From: Pseudomonas sp. CC6-YY-74
GTDB taxonomy: Bacteria > Pseudomonadota > Gammaproteobacteria > Pseudomonadales > Pseudomonadaceae
Reading direction: 5' to 3'
Assembly (NCBI RefSeq): GCF_002025205.1
Contig: NZ_CP019947.1
Location: 813,501 to 877,500 of the forward strand
DNA length: 64,000 bases
The notes below the pieces were generated by a model that was given only the letters and a program-made list of their open reading frames with translations, had not been told where the DNA came from and did no database searches. Positions 1 to 9,609 of this stretch are shown piece by piece (within the stretch, counting starts at the first letter, position 1; each line of letters opens with the position of its first letter). A program made the translations under genes and the position numbers.

Positions 1-136
1 GGTTGATGGTCCAGCTTTCTTCCTGTTGGTTGGCGCTGGGTGTTGCCGGGCTAATGGCCGCATTCAGGGGCAAAGAGCTGAACGCCAAGCCGGCGGCAAG
101 CAGGGCGCAGGTGAGGCGCGAGAAGATCGGAGTCAT
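1..136 (-). CDS. gspD: Type II secretion secretin GspD/XcpQ (N-terminal fragment)
   Basis: Only the first 45 codons are in the window, read leftward from the ATG at 136. They encode a Sec signal peptide (MTPIFSRLTCALLAAGLAFS, then LPLNA), followed by a polar linker and the start of the mature protein (ESWTIN), which fits the N0 domain of a secretin. The family forms the outer-membrane channel of the type II secretion system. The start lies 4 bases after the gspC stop, so the two are one leftward operon, as in the divergent xcpPQ pair of Pseudomonas. Identification rests on this context and the short N-terminus. Confidence 0.8.
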   Translation of the reverse strand, partial: MTPIFSRLTCALLAAGLAFSSLPLNAAISPATPSANQQEESWTIN

Positions 137-140
137 CGGT

Positions 141-800
141 TCAGTTGCTTTCCGTAGTCTGGTCGGTGGGGGGGGCGTCCGCTGGCAAGGTACCGGCCGC
201 TTCCATCTGCTGGCGCAGGGCGTCCATGCGTTCGCGCAGTTGCTCGAGGTTGCCGGCTTCCAGTTGGTCGAGTTGATCCTGCGCATCAGTCGCGGCTTCG
301 TCTGGCGCGTAAACCATACCCTGATCACTGGAGCGATTGTGTGGAAACGCCAGGCTTTCGAGGCGGCCATTGCGCAGCAACTCTACGCGATCGGTATGGA
401 CCGCATGCAGGCTTACGCCGCCAATCACTTCACTGTCTATGCCGTAGCGCTGTGCCTGGTTGCCATCCAGGCGAATGATCGCACTGGAGCGCTTGGGGTC
501 GGCATGTACGAAGCTGCCGAGCAGTGTCAGGCGCATGGTGGTGGCGGGTGGTGGCGCCTCACTGCTCTGGCTGCTGCCGAATAACTGCTCCAGCCCTTGG
601 CCGGAGGCAGGGGGCAGCAGGCTAGCCGTATTCGGTGTGTCGTGCACAGCCGGAGCCCTGAGCAGGCGCAGCCACTCGGCGGTTTGCCAGGCCAGGCTAA
701 TGCTCATGGCCAAGACGACCACAACGCCAACCAGAGTAGTTGCGTGCAGTTGCATCCAGCGTCGAGTAGCCATAAGAGGCAAAAGCGTTACTCCAGACAT
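141..800 (-). CDS. gspC: Type II secretion inner-membrane protein GspC/XcpP
   Basis: A 219-residue bitopic inner-membrane protein that links the secretin to the inner-membrane platform. After a short cytoplasmic stretch there is one membrane segment (about residues 20-38, TTLVGVVVVLAMSISLAW), a Pro-rich periplasmic linker, then the homology region (about 85-150, MRLTLLGSFV to SVRLESLAF-like strands). The C-terminus is a Gln/Glu/Leu-rich stretch (about 170-205, LDQLEAGNLEQLRERMD) that looks like a coiled coil, as in XcpP-type proteins that carry a coiled coil instead of a PDZ domain. An ATG nine codons in (773) is a possible alternative start; neither start has a strong ribosome site. Confidence 0.88.
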   Translation of the reverse strand: MSGVTLLPLMATRRWMQLHATTLVGVVVVLAMSISLAWQTAEWLRLLRAPAVHDTPNTASLLPPASGQGLEQLFGSSQSSEAPPPATTMRLTLLGSFVHADPKRSSAIIRLDGNQAQRYGIDSEVIGGVSLHAVHTDRVELLRNGRLESLAFPHNRSSDQGMVYAPDEAATDAQDQLDQLEAGNLEQLRERMDALRQQMEAAGTLPADAPPTDQTTESN

Positions 801-1098
801 TTATTGTTATGTGGCGCGATCCGCGCGCCGATCATAGACAGTTGACGAGCATTTGACAGCCCCCTGTCAGGGTGGTGTGTCATGTTCGGCGATGTGCTAA
901 AGATAGCGCAGAGTTTGAGACAATATCGAATGCCGTCGGACAGCGCTCGCAGTAGGCGGGAGTTGTTTTCACCAGCGCTTAGTTTTCCCGCTCCAGTGCG
1001 GGAAGTTCATAACCACCAAGCGGCGCAACCGCAGACGTACAACGGTCATAATCAGTCGTGATACGCCGGCCAGGTCACCGTTTCAAGGCTTATCCAGG
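801..1098. promoter_or_regulatory. Divergent xcp promoter region
   Basis: A 298-bp gap between leftward gspC and rightward gspE must hold the promoters of both operons. Two dyads are visible. TGACAG-CCCC-CTGTCA at 854-869 is nearer gspC and could be an operator. TTCCCGC-TCCAGT-GCGGGAA at 985-1004 lies in the gspE leader. The 21-base stretch 944-964 (CTCGC/GCGGG hairpin) recurs with one mismatch at 35503-35523. In P. aeruginosa the xcp genes respond to quorum sensing, but I could not identify a convincing lux-type box here. Confidence 0.5.
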
Positions 1099-2586
<1,488 letters not shown>

Positions 2587-2598
2587 TTTAGGACAGAC

Positions 2599-3816
2599 AT
2601 GGCCGCATTCGAATACCTCGCCCTCGATGGCAATGGTCGCCAGCACAAAGGTGTGCTGGAGGCCGACAGTGCCCGCCAGGTACGGCAAATCCTGCGCGAG
2701 CGGCAGTTGGCGCCGCTGGAGGTCGAGGCCACGCGCACCCGTGAGCAAGCCCGTGGCGGCGGGCACTTCAGTCTGGTGCGTGGGCTGTCGGCGCGCGATC
2801 TGGCCTTGCTCACTCGCCAGCTGGCGACGCTGATCCAGGCTGCGCTTCCGGTCGAGGAAGCGCTGCGTGCGGCAGCGGCCCAGGCCCGCGTACCGCGGAT
2901 CCAGAGCATGCTGCTGGTGGTGCGTGCACGAGTCCTGGAAGGCCACGGTCTGGCCAGCAGTCTGACGGAATTCCCCGCAGCCTTCCCCGAGCTGTACCGC
3001 TCTACCGTGGCGGCCGGCGAGCATGCCGGGCACCTCGGTCCGGTACTGGAACAGCTGGCCGATTACACCGAGCAGCGTCAGCAGTCGCGGCAGAAGATTC
3101 AGCTGGCGCTGCTTTATCCGTTGATCCTGATGTGCGCCTCGCTGCTGATCGTTGGTTTTCTGCTTGGCTATGTGGTGCCGGATATCGTGCGGGTGTTCGT
3201 CGACTCTGGGCAAACCCTGCCGGCGCTGACTCGCGGGTTGATCGTGGCCAGCGAATGGGTCAAGGGCTGGGGCTGGCTGGCGTTGATCCTGGCATTGCTG
3301 GGCTTTTTCGCCCTGCGCTGGGCGTTGCGCGATGAGGCGCTGAAGCTGCGCTGGCACGGGTTTCTGCTGCACGTGCCGTTGTTCGGTGGCTTGGTTCGCG
3401 CCACTGATTGCGCCCGTTTTGCCTCGACCCTGGCGATTCTCACCCGCAGCGGTGTGCCGCTGGTGGAGGCGCTGGGTATCGGTGCGCAAGTGATAGTCAA
3501 CCGGGTGATTCGGCAGCAGGTGGTGGTCGCCGCGCAAAAAGTCCGCGAAGGCGGTAGCCTGACCCGCGCTCTGGAAGCCAGTGGGCAGTTCCCTCCGATG
3601 ATGCTGCACATGATCGCCAGCGGCGAGCGCTCCGGCGAGCTGGATCAGATGCTCGCACGCACGGCGCGCAATCAGGAAAACGACCTGAGCGCCCAGGTGG
3701 CGCTGCTGGTCGGGCTGTTCGAGCCTTTTATGTTGGTGTTTATGGGCGCAGTGGTGCTGGTCATAGTGCTGGCCATCCTGCTGCCGATTCTGTCTCTCAA
3801 TCAGTTGGTGGGGTAA
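2599..3816 (+). CDS. gspF: Type II secretion platform protein GspF/XcpS
   Basis: A 405-residue polytopic inner-membrane protein of the secretion platform, contacting GspE and GspL. Two repeated T2SSF domains (about 70-190 and 270-390) flank membrane segments near residues 170-190 (LILMCASLLIVGFLLGYVV), 220-240 and 375-400 (FEPFMLVFMGAVVLVIVLAI). The family signature LFEPFMLVFMGAVV near the C-terminus is intact. It lies 12 bases after gspE and 5 bases before the gspG start, so translation is probably coupled. Confidence 0.96.
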   Translation: MAAFEYLALDGNGRQHKGVLEADSARQVRQILRERQLAPLEVEATRTREQARGGGHFSLVRGLSARDLALLTRQLATLIQAALPVEEALRAAAAQARVPRIQSMLLVVRARVLEGHGLASSLTEFPAAFPELYRSTVAAGEHAGHLGPVLEQLADYTEQRQQSRQKIQLALLYPLILMCASLLIVGFLLGYVVPDIVRVFVDSGQTLPALTRGLIVASEWVKGWGWLALILALLGFFALRWALRDEALKLRWHGFLLHVPLFGGLVRATDCARFASTLAILTRSGVPLVEALGIGAQVIVNRVIRQQVVVAAQKVREGGSLTRALEASGQFPPMMLHMIASGERSGELDQMLARTARNQENDLSAQVALLVGLFEPFMLVFMGAVVLVIVLAILLPILSLNQLVG

Positions 3817-3821
3817 AGCAG

Positions 3822-4298
3822 GTGAATAGGTTGAACAATGCAGCCAAGTCAACCCGGGGCGCTTGGCCGCGGCCTGCCAAGCTGCAGGCAGGTTTTACCC
3901 TGATCGAAATCATGGTGGTGGTGGTGATTCTCGGCATCCTTGCCGCGTTGGTGGTGCCGCAAATCATGAGTCGGCCGGATCAGGCCAAGGTCACGGTCGC
4001 CAAGAGCGACATCAAGGCGGTCTCCGCTGCGCTGGACATGTACAAGCTGGACAATTACGCCTATCCAAGTACCCAGCAGGGTTTGGAGGCGTTGGTGGAG
4101 AAGCCCTCCGGCAACCCACCGGCGAAGAACTGGAGCCGCGACGGCTACCTCAAGCGTCTGCCCGTCGATCCATGGGGCAATGTCTACCAATACCTGGCGC
4201 CGGGTACCCGAGGTGCCTTTGACCTCTATTCGCTGGGAGCCGATGGCAAGCAGGGCGGTAGTGAGCTGGATGCCGATATCGGTAATTGGGACCTCTGA
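3822..4298 (+). CDS. gspG: Major pseudopilin GspG/XcpT
   Basis: The major pseudopilin, cleaved and methylated by the prepilin peptidase and polymerised into the pseudopilus. The N-terminus carries the type IV-pilin signature AG/FTLIEIMVVVVILGIL, with cleavage after Gly24 and the essential Glu at +5 (Glu29). The C-terminal domain has the conserved PWGNVYQYLAPG and Asp-rich calcium-site region (SLGADGKQGGSELDADIGNW). No in-frame ATG precedes the signature, so the start is GTG at 3822 (or TTG at 3831), giving an unusually long leader of 24 residues. Confidence 0.96.
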   Translation: MNRLNNAAKSTRGAWPRPAKLQAGFTLIEIMVVVVILGILAALVVPQIMSRPDQAKVTVAKSDIKAVSAALDMYKLDNYAYPSTQQGLEALVEKPSGNPPAKNWSRDGYLKRLPVDPWGNVYQYLAPGTRGAFDLYSLGADGKQGGSELDADIGNWDL

Positions 4299-4315
4299 TG
4301 AGGCTTTACTGAGCC

Positions 4316-4870
4316 ATGTTTGCCGGTCGCAGTGGCGCGTCCAGCCCGGTCCGGGGCTTTACCTTGGTCGAGTTGCTGGTGGTTATCGTGATTGTCGGCA
4401 GCCTGATCGGCATGGCTGTACTCAGTACCGGCATCGCCGGCCCGGCCCGCGAGTTGCGTAACGAAGCCGAGCGGCTGGCCGGATTGATTGGCGTGCTGGC
4501 TGAGGAAGCGGTGCTGGACAATCGCGAATACGGCTTGCTGTTGCATGCCGAGGGCTATCGGGTGCTGCGTTATGACCCCCTGTCCGCGCGCTGGCAGGAG
4601 CTGGATGACAAACCCTACCGTTTGCCGGCTTGGGCCGAGCTGAGCGTCGAACTCGAAGGCGAGGCGCTGCACTTGCCGCAGCCGGCAACCGAGCCGCGTG
4701 GTGCGGCCAATCCCACACCTCAATTGCTGCTGCTCTCCAGTGGTGAGCTCAGCCCCTTTCGCTTGCGCTTGAGTGAGCGGCGCAAGGATGGTCTGCGTTT
4801 GCTGTTGTCCAGCGACGGCTTCCGTTTGCCCAAGGTCGAGGTCGACGGTCAAGCGGGTCGGCCAGGATGA
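4316..4870 (+). CDS. gspH: Minor pseudopilin GspH/XcpU
   Basis: A 184-residue minor pseudopilin. The leader MFAGRSGASSPVRG is followed by FTLVELLVVIVIVGSLIG; cleavage after Gly14 leaves Phe+1 and Glu+5 (Glu19). The hydrophobic helix and a beta-rich C-terminal domain (EYGLLLHAEGYRVLRYD) match the GspH family. It starts 17 bases after gspG and its last 4 bases overlap gspI. Minor pseudopilins GspH-K cap the pseudopilus tip. Confidence 0.94.
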   Translation: MFAGRSGASSPVRGFTLVELLVVIVIVGSLIGMAVLSTGIAGPARELRNEAERLAGLIGVLAEEAVLDNREYGLLLHAEGYRVLRYDPLSARWQELDDKPYRLPAWAELSVELEGEALHLPQPATEPRGAANPTPQLLLLSSGELSPFRLRLSERRKDGLRLLLSSDGFRLPKVEVDGQAGRPG

Positions 4871-5259
4871 AACAGTGCCGTGGCTTCACCCTGCTCGAGG
4901 TGCTGATCGCCCTGGCGATTTTCGCCGTGGTGGCCGCCAGCATGCTGACCGCCAGCGCGCGCAGCCTGCAAGTCGCTGCCCGCCTGGAAGACAAGACCCT
5001 GGCGATGTGGATCGCCGATAATCGATTGACCGAGCTGCAGTTGGCCAAAACGCCTGCTGGCGATGGGCGTGATCAGGGCGAGCAGGAGTTCGCCGGGCGG
5101 CGCTGGCAATGGCAGAGCGAAATTCAGGCGACCAGTGAACCGAGCATGCGCCGGGTCACTTTGTGGGTGGCGCCGCGCCCGGACAGAGGCAACCGCGCTG
5201 GTGACCTGCGCGAGCATGCGGTGATCAGCCTCAGCGGCTTTCTCGGGGATGGACGATGA
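4867..5259 (+). CDS. gspI: Minor pseudopilin GspI/XcpV
   Basis: A 130-residue minor pseudopilin with the leader MKQCRG and signature FTLLEVLIALAIFAVVAASM (cleavage after Gly6, Glu at +5). The family motif MWIADNRLTELQL follows at about residues 39-52. It overlaps gspH and gspJ by 4 bases each (ATGA junctions), which implies coupled translation. In related systems GspI nucleates the GspI-J-K tip complex. Confidence 0.95.
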   Translation: MKQCRGFTLLEVLIALAIFAVVAASMLTASARSLQVAARLEDKTLAMWIADNRLTELQLAKTPAGDGRDQGEQEFAGRRWQWQSEIQATSEPSMRRVTLWVAPRPDRGNRAGDLREHAVISLSGFLGDGR

Positions 5260-5942
5260 GGTACGCACGCGGCTTCACCCTGCTCGAATTGCTGATCGCC
5301 ATCGCGCTATTCGCCCTGCTCGGCTTGGCCACCTACCGCATGCTCGACAGCGTGCTGCTAACCGATAGCAGCACGCGCGCCCACGAACAACAACTGCGTG
5401 AACTGGTACGCGCTATCGCCGCCTTCGAGCGCGACCTGCTGCAGGTGAGTGTGCGGCCAGTGCGCGATCCTTTTGGCGAGCCACGTCCTGCCTTGCTGGG
5501 CGAAGAGGGCGATGACGCCGCAGTGGAGCTGAGCCGGGCCGGTTGGCGCAATCCGCTCGGCTTGGCGCGTGCCGATCTGCAGCGGGTGCGCTGGCAACTG
5601 AGCGGCGAGCAGTGGCAGCGGCGCTACTGGAATGTGCTCGATCAGGCCCAGGACAGTCAGCCCCAGGTGCAGCAGGCGCTGGATGGGGTACTGAGCATAC
5701 GCTTGCGTTTTCTGGATGATGAGGGCAACTGGCAAAGCAGCTGGCCGCCCCCTGCGGTCAGTGGCGAAGCGCAGCTGAGCATGTTGCCCCAGGCGCTCGA
5801 ATTGGTGCTCGAACACCGACGGTATGGCGAGCTGCGGCGTCTGTTGCGTTTGTCTGATGCGCTGCCCAAGGAGGCCGCGCAGGCGCCAGAGGCGGGTCAG
5901 TCGAACGAGCAGCAAGTGTCGGGCGAGGGCAGCGAACCATGA
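5256..5942 (+). CDS. gspJ: Minor pseudopilin GspJ/XcpW
   Basis: A 228-residue minor pseudopilin: leader MRYARG, signature FTLLELLIAIALFALLGLAT, Glu at +5. The soluble domain includes LREMVRAI-like helix residues (RELVRAIAAFERDL) and the strand set LGLARADLQRVRWQLSG typical of GspJ. The C-terminal 25 residues are a Glu/Gln/Pro-rich tail. It overlaps gspI and gspK by 4 bases. Confidence 0.94.
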   Translation: MRYARGFTLLELLIAIALFALLGLATYRMLDSVLLTDSSTRAHEQQLRELVRAIAAFERDLLQVSVRPVRDPFGEPRPALLGEEGDDAAVELSRAGWRNPLGLARADLQRVRWQLSGEQWQRRYWNVLDQAQDSQPQVQQALDGVLSIRLRFLDDEGNWQSSWPPPAVSGEAQLSMLPQALELVLEHRRYGELRRLLRLSDALPKEAAQAPEAGQSNEQQVSGEGSEP

Positions 5943-6904
5943 AGGCGCAGCGCGGTGTGGCGCTGATCACCGTGATGCTGGTGGTGGCGGTGGTGACGGT
6001 GGTCTGCGCCGGGATTATCGCCCGCCAACAGTTGTCGATTCGCAGCAGCGCCAACCAATTGCATGTGCGCCAGGCCTGGCAGTACGCCCTGGGCGGCGAA
6101 ACCCTGGCCAAGGCGGTGTTGCGGCGCGACTTGCAGCAAGGTAATCCACGTGCGCCTGTGGATCATCTGGACGAAGCCTGGGCGCAGCCGTTGGCGCCGT
6201 TCGCCCTGGACGAGGGCGGCGAGTTGCGGGTGCACATCATCGACCCGACTGGGCGATTCAATCTCAACAGCCTGGTGCGCCAAGGCGCACCTAATGACGC
6301 GGCAGTGGCGCAGTTTCGCCGCTTACTCTTGGCTTTGCAGATCGACACTCCCTATGCCGAGCGCCTGCTCGACTGGCTGGACGCCGATTTGGAACCAAGC
6401 GGCGGCTATGGCGCCGAGGATAATCAATACTTGCTGGCAGAGCCGGCCTATCGCGCTGCCAACCGGGCGCTGGCCGATGTATCCGAGTTGCGCCTGTTGC
6501 TGGAGATGAATGAAGTCGATTACCAGCGCCTGTTGCCCTGGGTCAGTGCCTTGCCGGCGGATGCGACCTTGAACGTCAATACCGCCAGCGCCCAGGTGCT
6601 GGCAAGTCTGGCCGAGGGGCTGCCACTGAGTACGGCTGAGGGCCTGGTGGCCCGGCGCGCTGGCCAGGGCTATGCCGATGTGTCGAGTTTTCTCGCGCAA
6701 TTGCCCGAGTTGCAGGTGCAGAGCCAGAGGCTGGCTGTGGGCAGTCAGTATTTTCAGGTGATCAGCGAGGTTAGCGTAGGCGATCGCCGTCAGGTTTTAC
6801 GCAGCACCCTGCAGCGTGCCAGCAATGGCAAGCTGTATGTCCTAGCCCGTGATCTGGGGCAGAGCGGTGTCCCGTCTGCGCCCGTCGAGGAAGTTGAGCA
6901 ATGA
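5939..6904 (+). CDS. gspK: Minor pseudopilin GspK/XcpX
   Basis: A 321-residue pseudopilin, much larger than the others, as expected for GspK, whose alpha-helical domain sits at the tip. The leader MKAQRG precedes VALITVMLVVAVVTVVCAGI. Residue +5 is Thr, not Glu, which is the normal hallmark of GspK. The motif GRFNLNSLV near residue 101 and DWLDADLEPSGGYGAEDNQY near 143-162 are family signatures. The helix-hairpin-helix-like part TLNVNTASAQVLASL follows. It overlaps both neighbours by 4 bases. Confidence 0.95.
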   Translation: MKAQRGVALITVMLVVAVVTVVCAGIIARQQLSIRSSANQLHVRQAWQYALGGETLAKAVLRRDLQQGNPRAPVDHLDEAWAQPLAPFALDEGGELRVHIIDPTGRFNLNSLVRQGAPNDAAVAQFRRLLLALQIDTPYAERLLDWLDADLEPSGGYGAEDNQYLLAEPAYRAANRALADVSELRLLLEMNEVDYQRLLPWVSALPADATLNVNTASAQVLASLAEGLPLSTAEGLVARRAGQGYADVSSFLAQLPELQVQSQRLAVGSQYFQVISEVSVGDRRQVLRSTLQRASNGKLYVLARDLGQSGVPSAPVEEVEQ

Positions 6905-8037
6905 ATCAATTGTGTGTGTTCCTGCCACCTGCGGCCTGTGCCGGCGTCTTGGCGGAGTTGCCGGTGCAGCGGGTGCGCGAGGGCGACAGTCAGTGTCTGC
7001 CGTTTGCCGAGGCGGTGACCGGTTTGGGCGATGCCTGGACCCTGGTTCTGCCGGTCGAGGCGGTAACGGTCTGCGCCGTGCACCTGCCGACGCAGAAAGC
7101 CCGCTGGCTGCGCCAGGCTCTGCCGTACGCGGTGGAGGAATTGCTCGCCGAAGACATCGAGCAGTTGCATCTGGCCTTGGGCGAGCAGCTCGAGGACGGT
7201 CGTCATCGGGTGTTTGCCGTGCGCCGCAGTTGGCTGGCCAGCTGGTTGGCGCTGTGCCCAACTCCGCCGCGCACGATTGCCGTGGATGCCGATCTGCTGC
7301 CACGCCAGGGCACTCAGTTGCTACACCTGGAATCGCGCTGGTTGCTCGGCGGCGAAGGGGTGGCCCGCCTGGCGCTGGGCGCGGAGGACTGGCCGGCGTT
7401 GGCCGCTAGCTGCGCCCATCCGCATGTCGCCTATCGTACAGCCCGACAGGTGGGGCTGGAACCGGTGGATACGGCTACCGAAATCGTCGATGGCTATACC
7501 TGGCTGGCCGGCCAGGCGAGCGAGAACAATTTGGCCCAGGGTGAATTTGCCGCGTACCAAGAAAGTGGCCAGTGGCAGCGCTGGCGTCCGCTGCTGGGGT
7601 TGGTCGGTCTGTGGCTGGTGTTGCAGTGGGGCTTCAACCTGGCCCAAGGCTGGCAGTTGCAGAATCAGGCGCAGACCTACGCCGAGGCCAGCGCAACGCT
7701 CTATCAAGAGCTGTTCCCCGACGACCACAAGCTGGTCAATCTGCGCGCCCAGCTGGATCAACACCTGGCTGCGGGCGGCGCTAGCGGTCAGGGGCGTTTA
7801 CTCGGCATGCTCACGCAGGTGAATCAGGCGCTGAGCGCGGAGGGCACACAGATTTTGGTTCAGCAGGTGGATTTCAGCGAGGTGCGTGGTGATTTGGCCA
7901 TGCAGATTCAGGCGCCCGGGTTTGCCGAGCTGGAGCGACTGCGTGAGCGTCTGCAGGAGGCCGGTTTGGCGGTGCAACTGGGTTCGGCCAGCCGTGAAAC
8001 GGCTGGCGTCAGCGCCCGTCTGGTGATCGGAGGATGA
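6901..8037 (+). CDS. gspL: Type II secretion protein GspL/XcpY
   Basis: A 378-residue bitopic inner-membrane protein. The N-terminal cytoplasmic actin-like domain (about 1-215) recruits GspE. A single membrane segment follows at about 228-246 (WRPLLGLVGLWLVLQWGFN), then a periplasmic ferredoxin-like domain (about 290-375) that pairs with GspM. KARWLRQALPYAVEELLAED at residues 66-85 is the recognisable GspL stretch. It overlaps gspK and gspM by 4 bases. Confidence 0.93.
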   Translation: MNQLCVFLPPAACAGVLAELPVQRVREGDSQCLPFAEAVTGLGDAWTLVLPVEAVTVCAVHLPTQKARWLRQALPYAVEELLAEDIEQLHLALGEQLEDGRHRVFAVRRSWLASWLALCPTPPRTIAVDADLLPRQGTQLLHLESRWLLGGEGVARLALGAEDWPALAASCAHPHVAYRTARQVGLEPVDTATEIVDGYTWLAGQASENNLAQGEFAAYQESGQWQRWRPLLGLVGLWLVLQWGFNLAQGWQLQNQAQTYAEASATLYQELFPDDHKLVNLRAQLDQHLAAGGASGQGRLLGMLTQVNQALSAEGTQILVQQVDFSEVRGDLAMQIQAPGFAELERLRERLQEAGLAVQLGSASRETAGVSARLVIGG

Positions 8038-8564
8038 GCATGAATCGTTTGGGCGAGTTGATGAAGCCATCTGCGGCGCAGCTGCAGGGCTCGGTATTGT
8101 TGCAGCGCTGGCGTGCCTTGCAAGCCCGCGAGCGCCTGGCTCTGGGGCTACTGGCGCTTCTTGTGCTGCTGGCGCTGTTGTATCTGTTGCTCTGGCAGCC
8201 GGCGCGTCAGGGGGTGATTGCGGCACGCAGCGCCTATCAGCAGGAGCGCGCCTTGCATGCTTACCTGCAGGCACAGGCGCCGTTGGCGCGTAGCTTGGTG
8301 AGCAAGCCACAGGTCAGTCTCGATCCGGCACGCTTGCAGGGGCTGGTTACTGCCAGCGCCGCCGAGCAGGGTTTGGCCATAGTGCGACTGGACAGCGAGA
8401 GCGACGGTTCGCTGCAGGTCAATTTGCAGCCGGCGCCATTCGCCCAGCTCCAGCGTTGGTTCAGTCGGCTGGAACAGCAGGGCGTGCAAATTGCCGAGGC
8501 GGGCCTGGATCGGGCTGAGGACAATCGAGTGGCGGCAAGGTTAACCTTGCACGTGGCGCAGTAA
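8034..8564 (+). CDS. gspM: Type II secretion protein GspM/XcpZ
   Basis: A 176-residue bitopic protein with a cytoplasmic N-terminus containing LQRWRALQARERLALG, one membrane segment at about 39-57 (LALLVLLALLYLLLW), and a periplasmic ferredoxin-like domain (about 90-175). It partners GspL and is the last gene of the operon; no gspN follows and gspO/pilD is not in the window, the usual Pseudomonas arrangement. 149 bp of non-coding DNA separate it from the tRNA cluster. Confidence 0.93.
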   Translation: MSMNRLGELMKPSAAQLQGSVLLQRWRALQARERLALGLLALLVLLALLYLLLWQPARQGVIAARSAYQQERALHAYLQAQAPLARSLVSKPQVSLDPARLQGLVTASAAEQGLAIVRLDSESDGSLQVNLQPAPFAQLQRWFSRLEQQGVQIAEAGLDRAEDNRVAARLTLHVAQ

Positions 8565-8665
8565 GGCGGCGTTTCGATCCTGCGGCGGGTCTTGGGAAAT
8601 GGCTCATGTTCTTGCTTCGCTGTTGCGATGTTTTCTGCTTTTTCAGAAAAACTTTAAGCAGAGTA

Positions 8666-8694
8666 TTGACTTAGGTCCGCCCCAGCCGTAAATT
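8666..8694 (+). promoter_or_regulatory. Sigma-70 promoter of the tRNA operon
   Basis: TTGACT at 8666-8671 and TAAATT at 8689-8694 are separated by exactly 17 bases. The -10 is followed by a GC-rich stretch (GCGCGCC), the type of discriminator found at stringently controlled stable-RNA promoters. The first tRNA begins 19 bases downstream of the -10. Confidence 0.75.
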
Positions 8695-8713
8695 GCGCGC
8701 CTCACAAAGCGAA

Positions 8714-8789
8714 GGGTGATTAGCTCAGCTGGGAGAGCAGCTGCCTTACAAGCAGCGGGTCGGCGGTTCGATCCCGTCATCACCCACCA
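8714..8789 (+). tRNA. tRNA-Val (anticodon TAC)
   Basis: A 76-nt cloverleaf with acceptor GGGTGAT pairing with ATCACCC, a D-arm AGCTCAGCTGGGAGAGC, anticodon loop with TAC inside CTTACAA, T-loop GGTTCGATCC, discriminator A and encoded CCA. It is first in a three-tRNA operon with the two Asp tRNAs. Confidence 0.97.
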
Positions 8790-8824
8790 CTCTTTGTGAA
8801 TTCGGACGCAAGTCCGACCGACGC

Positions 8825-8901
8825 GCAGCGGTAGTTCAGTCGGTTAGAATACCGGCCTGTCACGCCGGGGGTCGCGGGTTCGAGTCCCGTCCGCTGCGCC
8901 A
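8825..8901 (+). tRNA. tRNA-Asp (anticodon GTC), copy 1
   Basis: A 77-nt cloverleaf with acceptor GCAGCGG pairing with CCGCTGC, anticodon GTC in CCTGTCACG, T-loop GGTTCGAGTC, discriminator G and encoded CCA. It is identical to the copy at 9002-9078. Confidence 0.97.
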
Positions 8902-9001
8902 TATTTTCCATGCCGAGTTCGCTTGGCATGAGGTAGAACGGCTAGTACAGCTGTTCTTCCCGATGAAGCAAGAGTTCTTTGGGCGCAAGCCCATCCGACA
9001 C

Positions 9002-9078
9002 GCAGCGGTAGTTCAGTCGGTTAGAATACCGGCCTGTCACGCCGGGGGTCGCGGGTTCGAGTCCCGTCCGCTGCGCCA
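9002..9078 (+). tRNA. tRNA-Asp (anticodon GTC), copy 2
   Basis: Base-for-base copy of the tRNA at 8825-8901. The 100-base spacer between the copies holds a short imperfect repeat of the upstream flank (GACGCAAGTC before copy 1, GGGCGCAAGCCC before copy 2), so a small block including the leader appears duplicated. Confidence 0.97.
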
Positions 9079-9087
9079 TATACGAAG

Positions 9088-9117
9088 CCCTCAGGTAGAG
9101 ATACCTGGGGGTTTTTT
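9088..9117 (+). terminator. Rho-independent terminator of the tRNA operon
   Basis: CCCTCAGGT at 9088-9096 pairs with ACCTGGGGG at 9103-9111 (nine pairs, one G-T), with a six-base loop, and is followed by TTTTTT at 9112-9117. Confidence 0.92.
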
Positions 9118-9135
9118 ATGGGCGATACATTCCGA

Positions 9136-9345
9136 TCAGAATGCTCGACTCTTAATGCTGTCGCTGGCCTGTAGCGCACGGTCAATATAGAAGGCGATGT
9201 CTCGCTCTGCGTCGATGCGCGTGAAGTAGGGGCCTTCGAGGGTGCCTTCGCGCGTAGAGAAGAAATACTGGCCGTTGACCGCAGTGACCCGCTCGCTGCG
9301 GTAGTGCGTGCCGGGGCTGGGGTCGATGGTGCGTTGACCGAACAT
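9136..9345 (-). CDS. Small DUF6316-type protein
   Basis: A 69-residue soluble protein starting MFGQRTIDPSPGTHYRSERV. The pattern of a basic N-terminus, FFSTREGTLEGPY and a C-terminal helix (TRIDAERDIAFYIDRAL) resembles the DUF6316 proteins common in Pseudomonas; function unknown. The ATG at 9345 is chosen because TGAGG lies 10 bases upstream; the open frame begins earlier at a TTG. It converges on the tRNA operon and their ends are 18 bases from the tRNA terminator T-tract. Confidence 0.7.
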   Translation of the reverse strand: MFGQRTIDPSPGTHYRSERVTAVNGQYFFSTREGTLEGPYFTRIDAERDIAFYIDRALQASDSIKSRAF

Positions 9346-9609
9346 GGCAATAACCTCATGCAATGAGCCTGATAGGTTCAGTCTAAGCCGCGTGGATGAA
9401 CTCGTTGGAGTTGACGACCAATGGTTGTGTTTTTGATGTGTATCGCCTGCGCTTCTGCTTGTTTATGTTTTTGACGTCAACTGTGTGGCTGTGTATCGCT
9501 CGTCAGCAGTACAGTTGTCGCATGCAACCCCGCTGAACTGTGACTGTGTCGGTTGGCCGTGGCGGCATAAGATAGCGGCTTTCGTCGTTAGCTGGCGCGC
9601 GAGGCAGTC

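Noticed and set aside
8963..9190. Open frame over the second tRNA-Asp
   Set aside because: It reads through a complete tRNA and terminator; no ribosome site or protein features.
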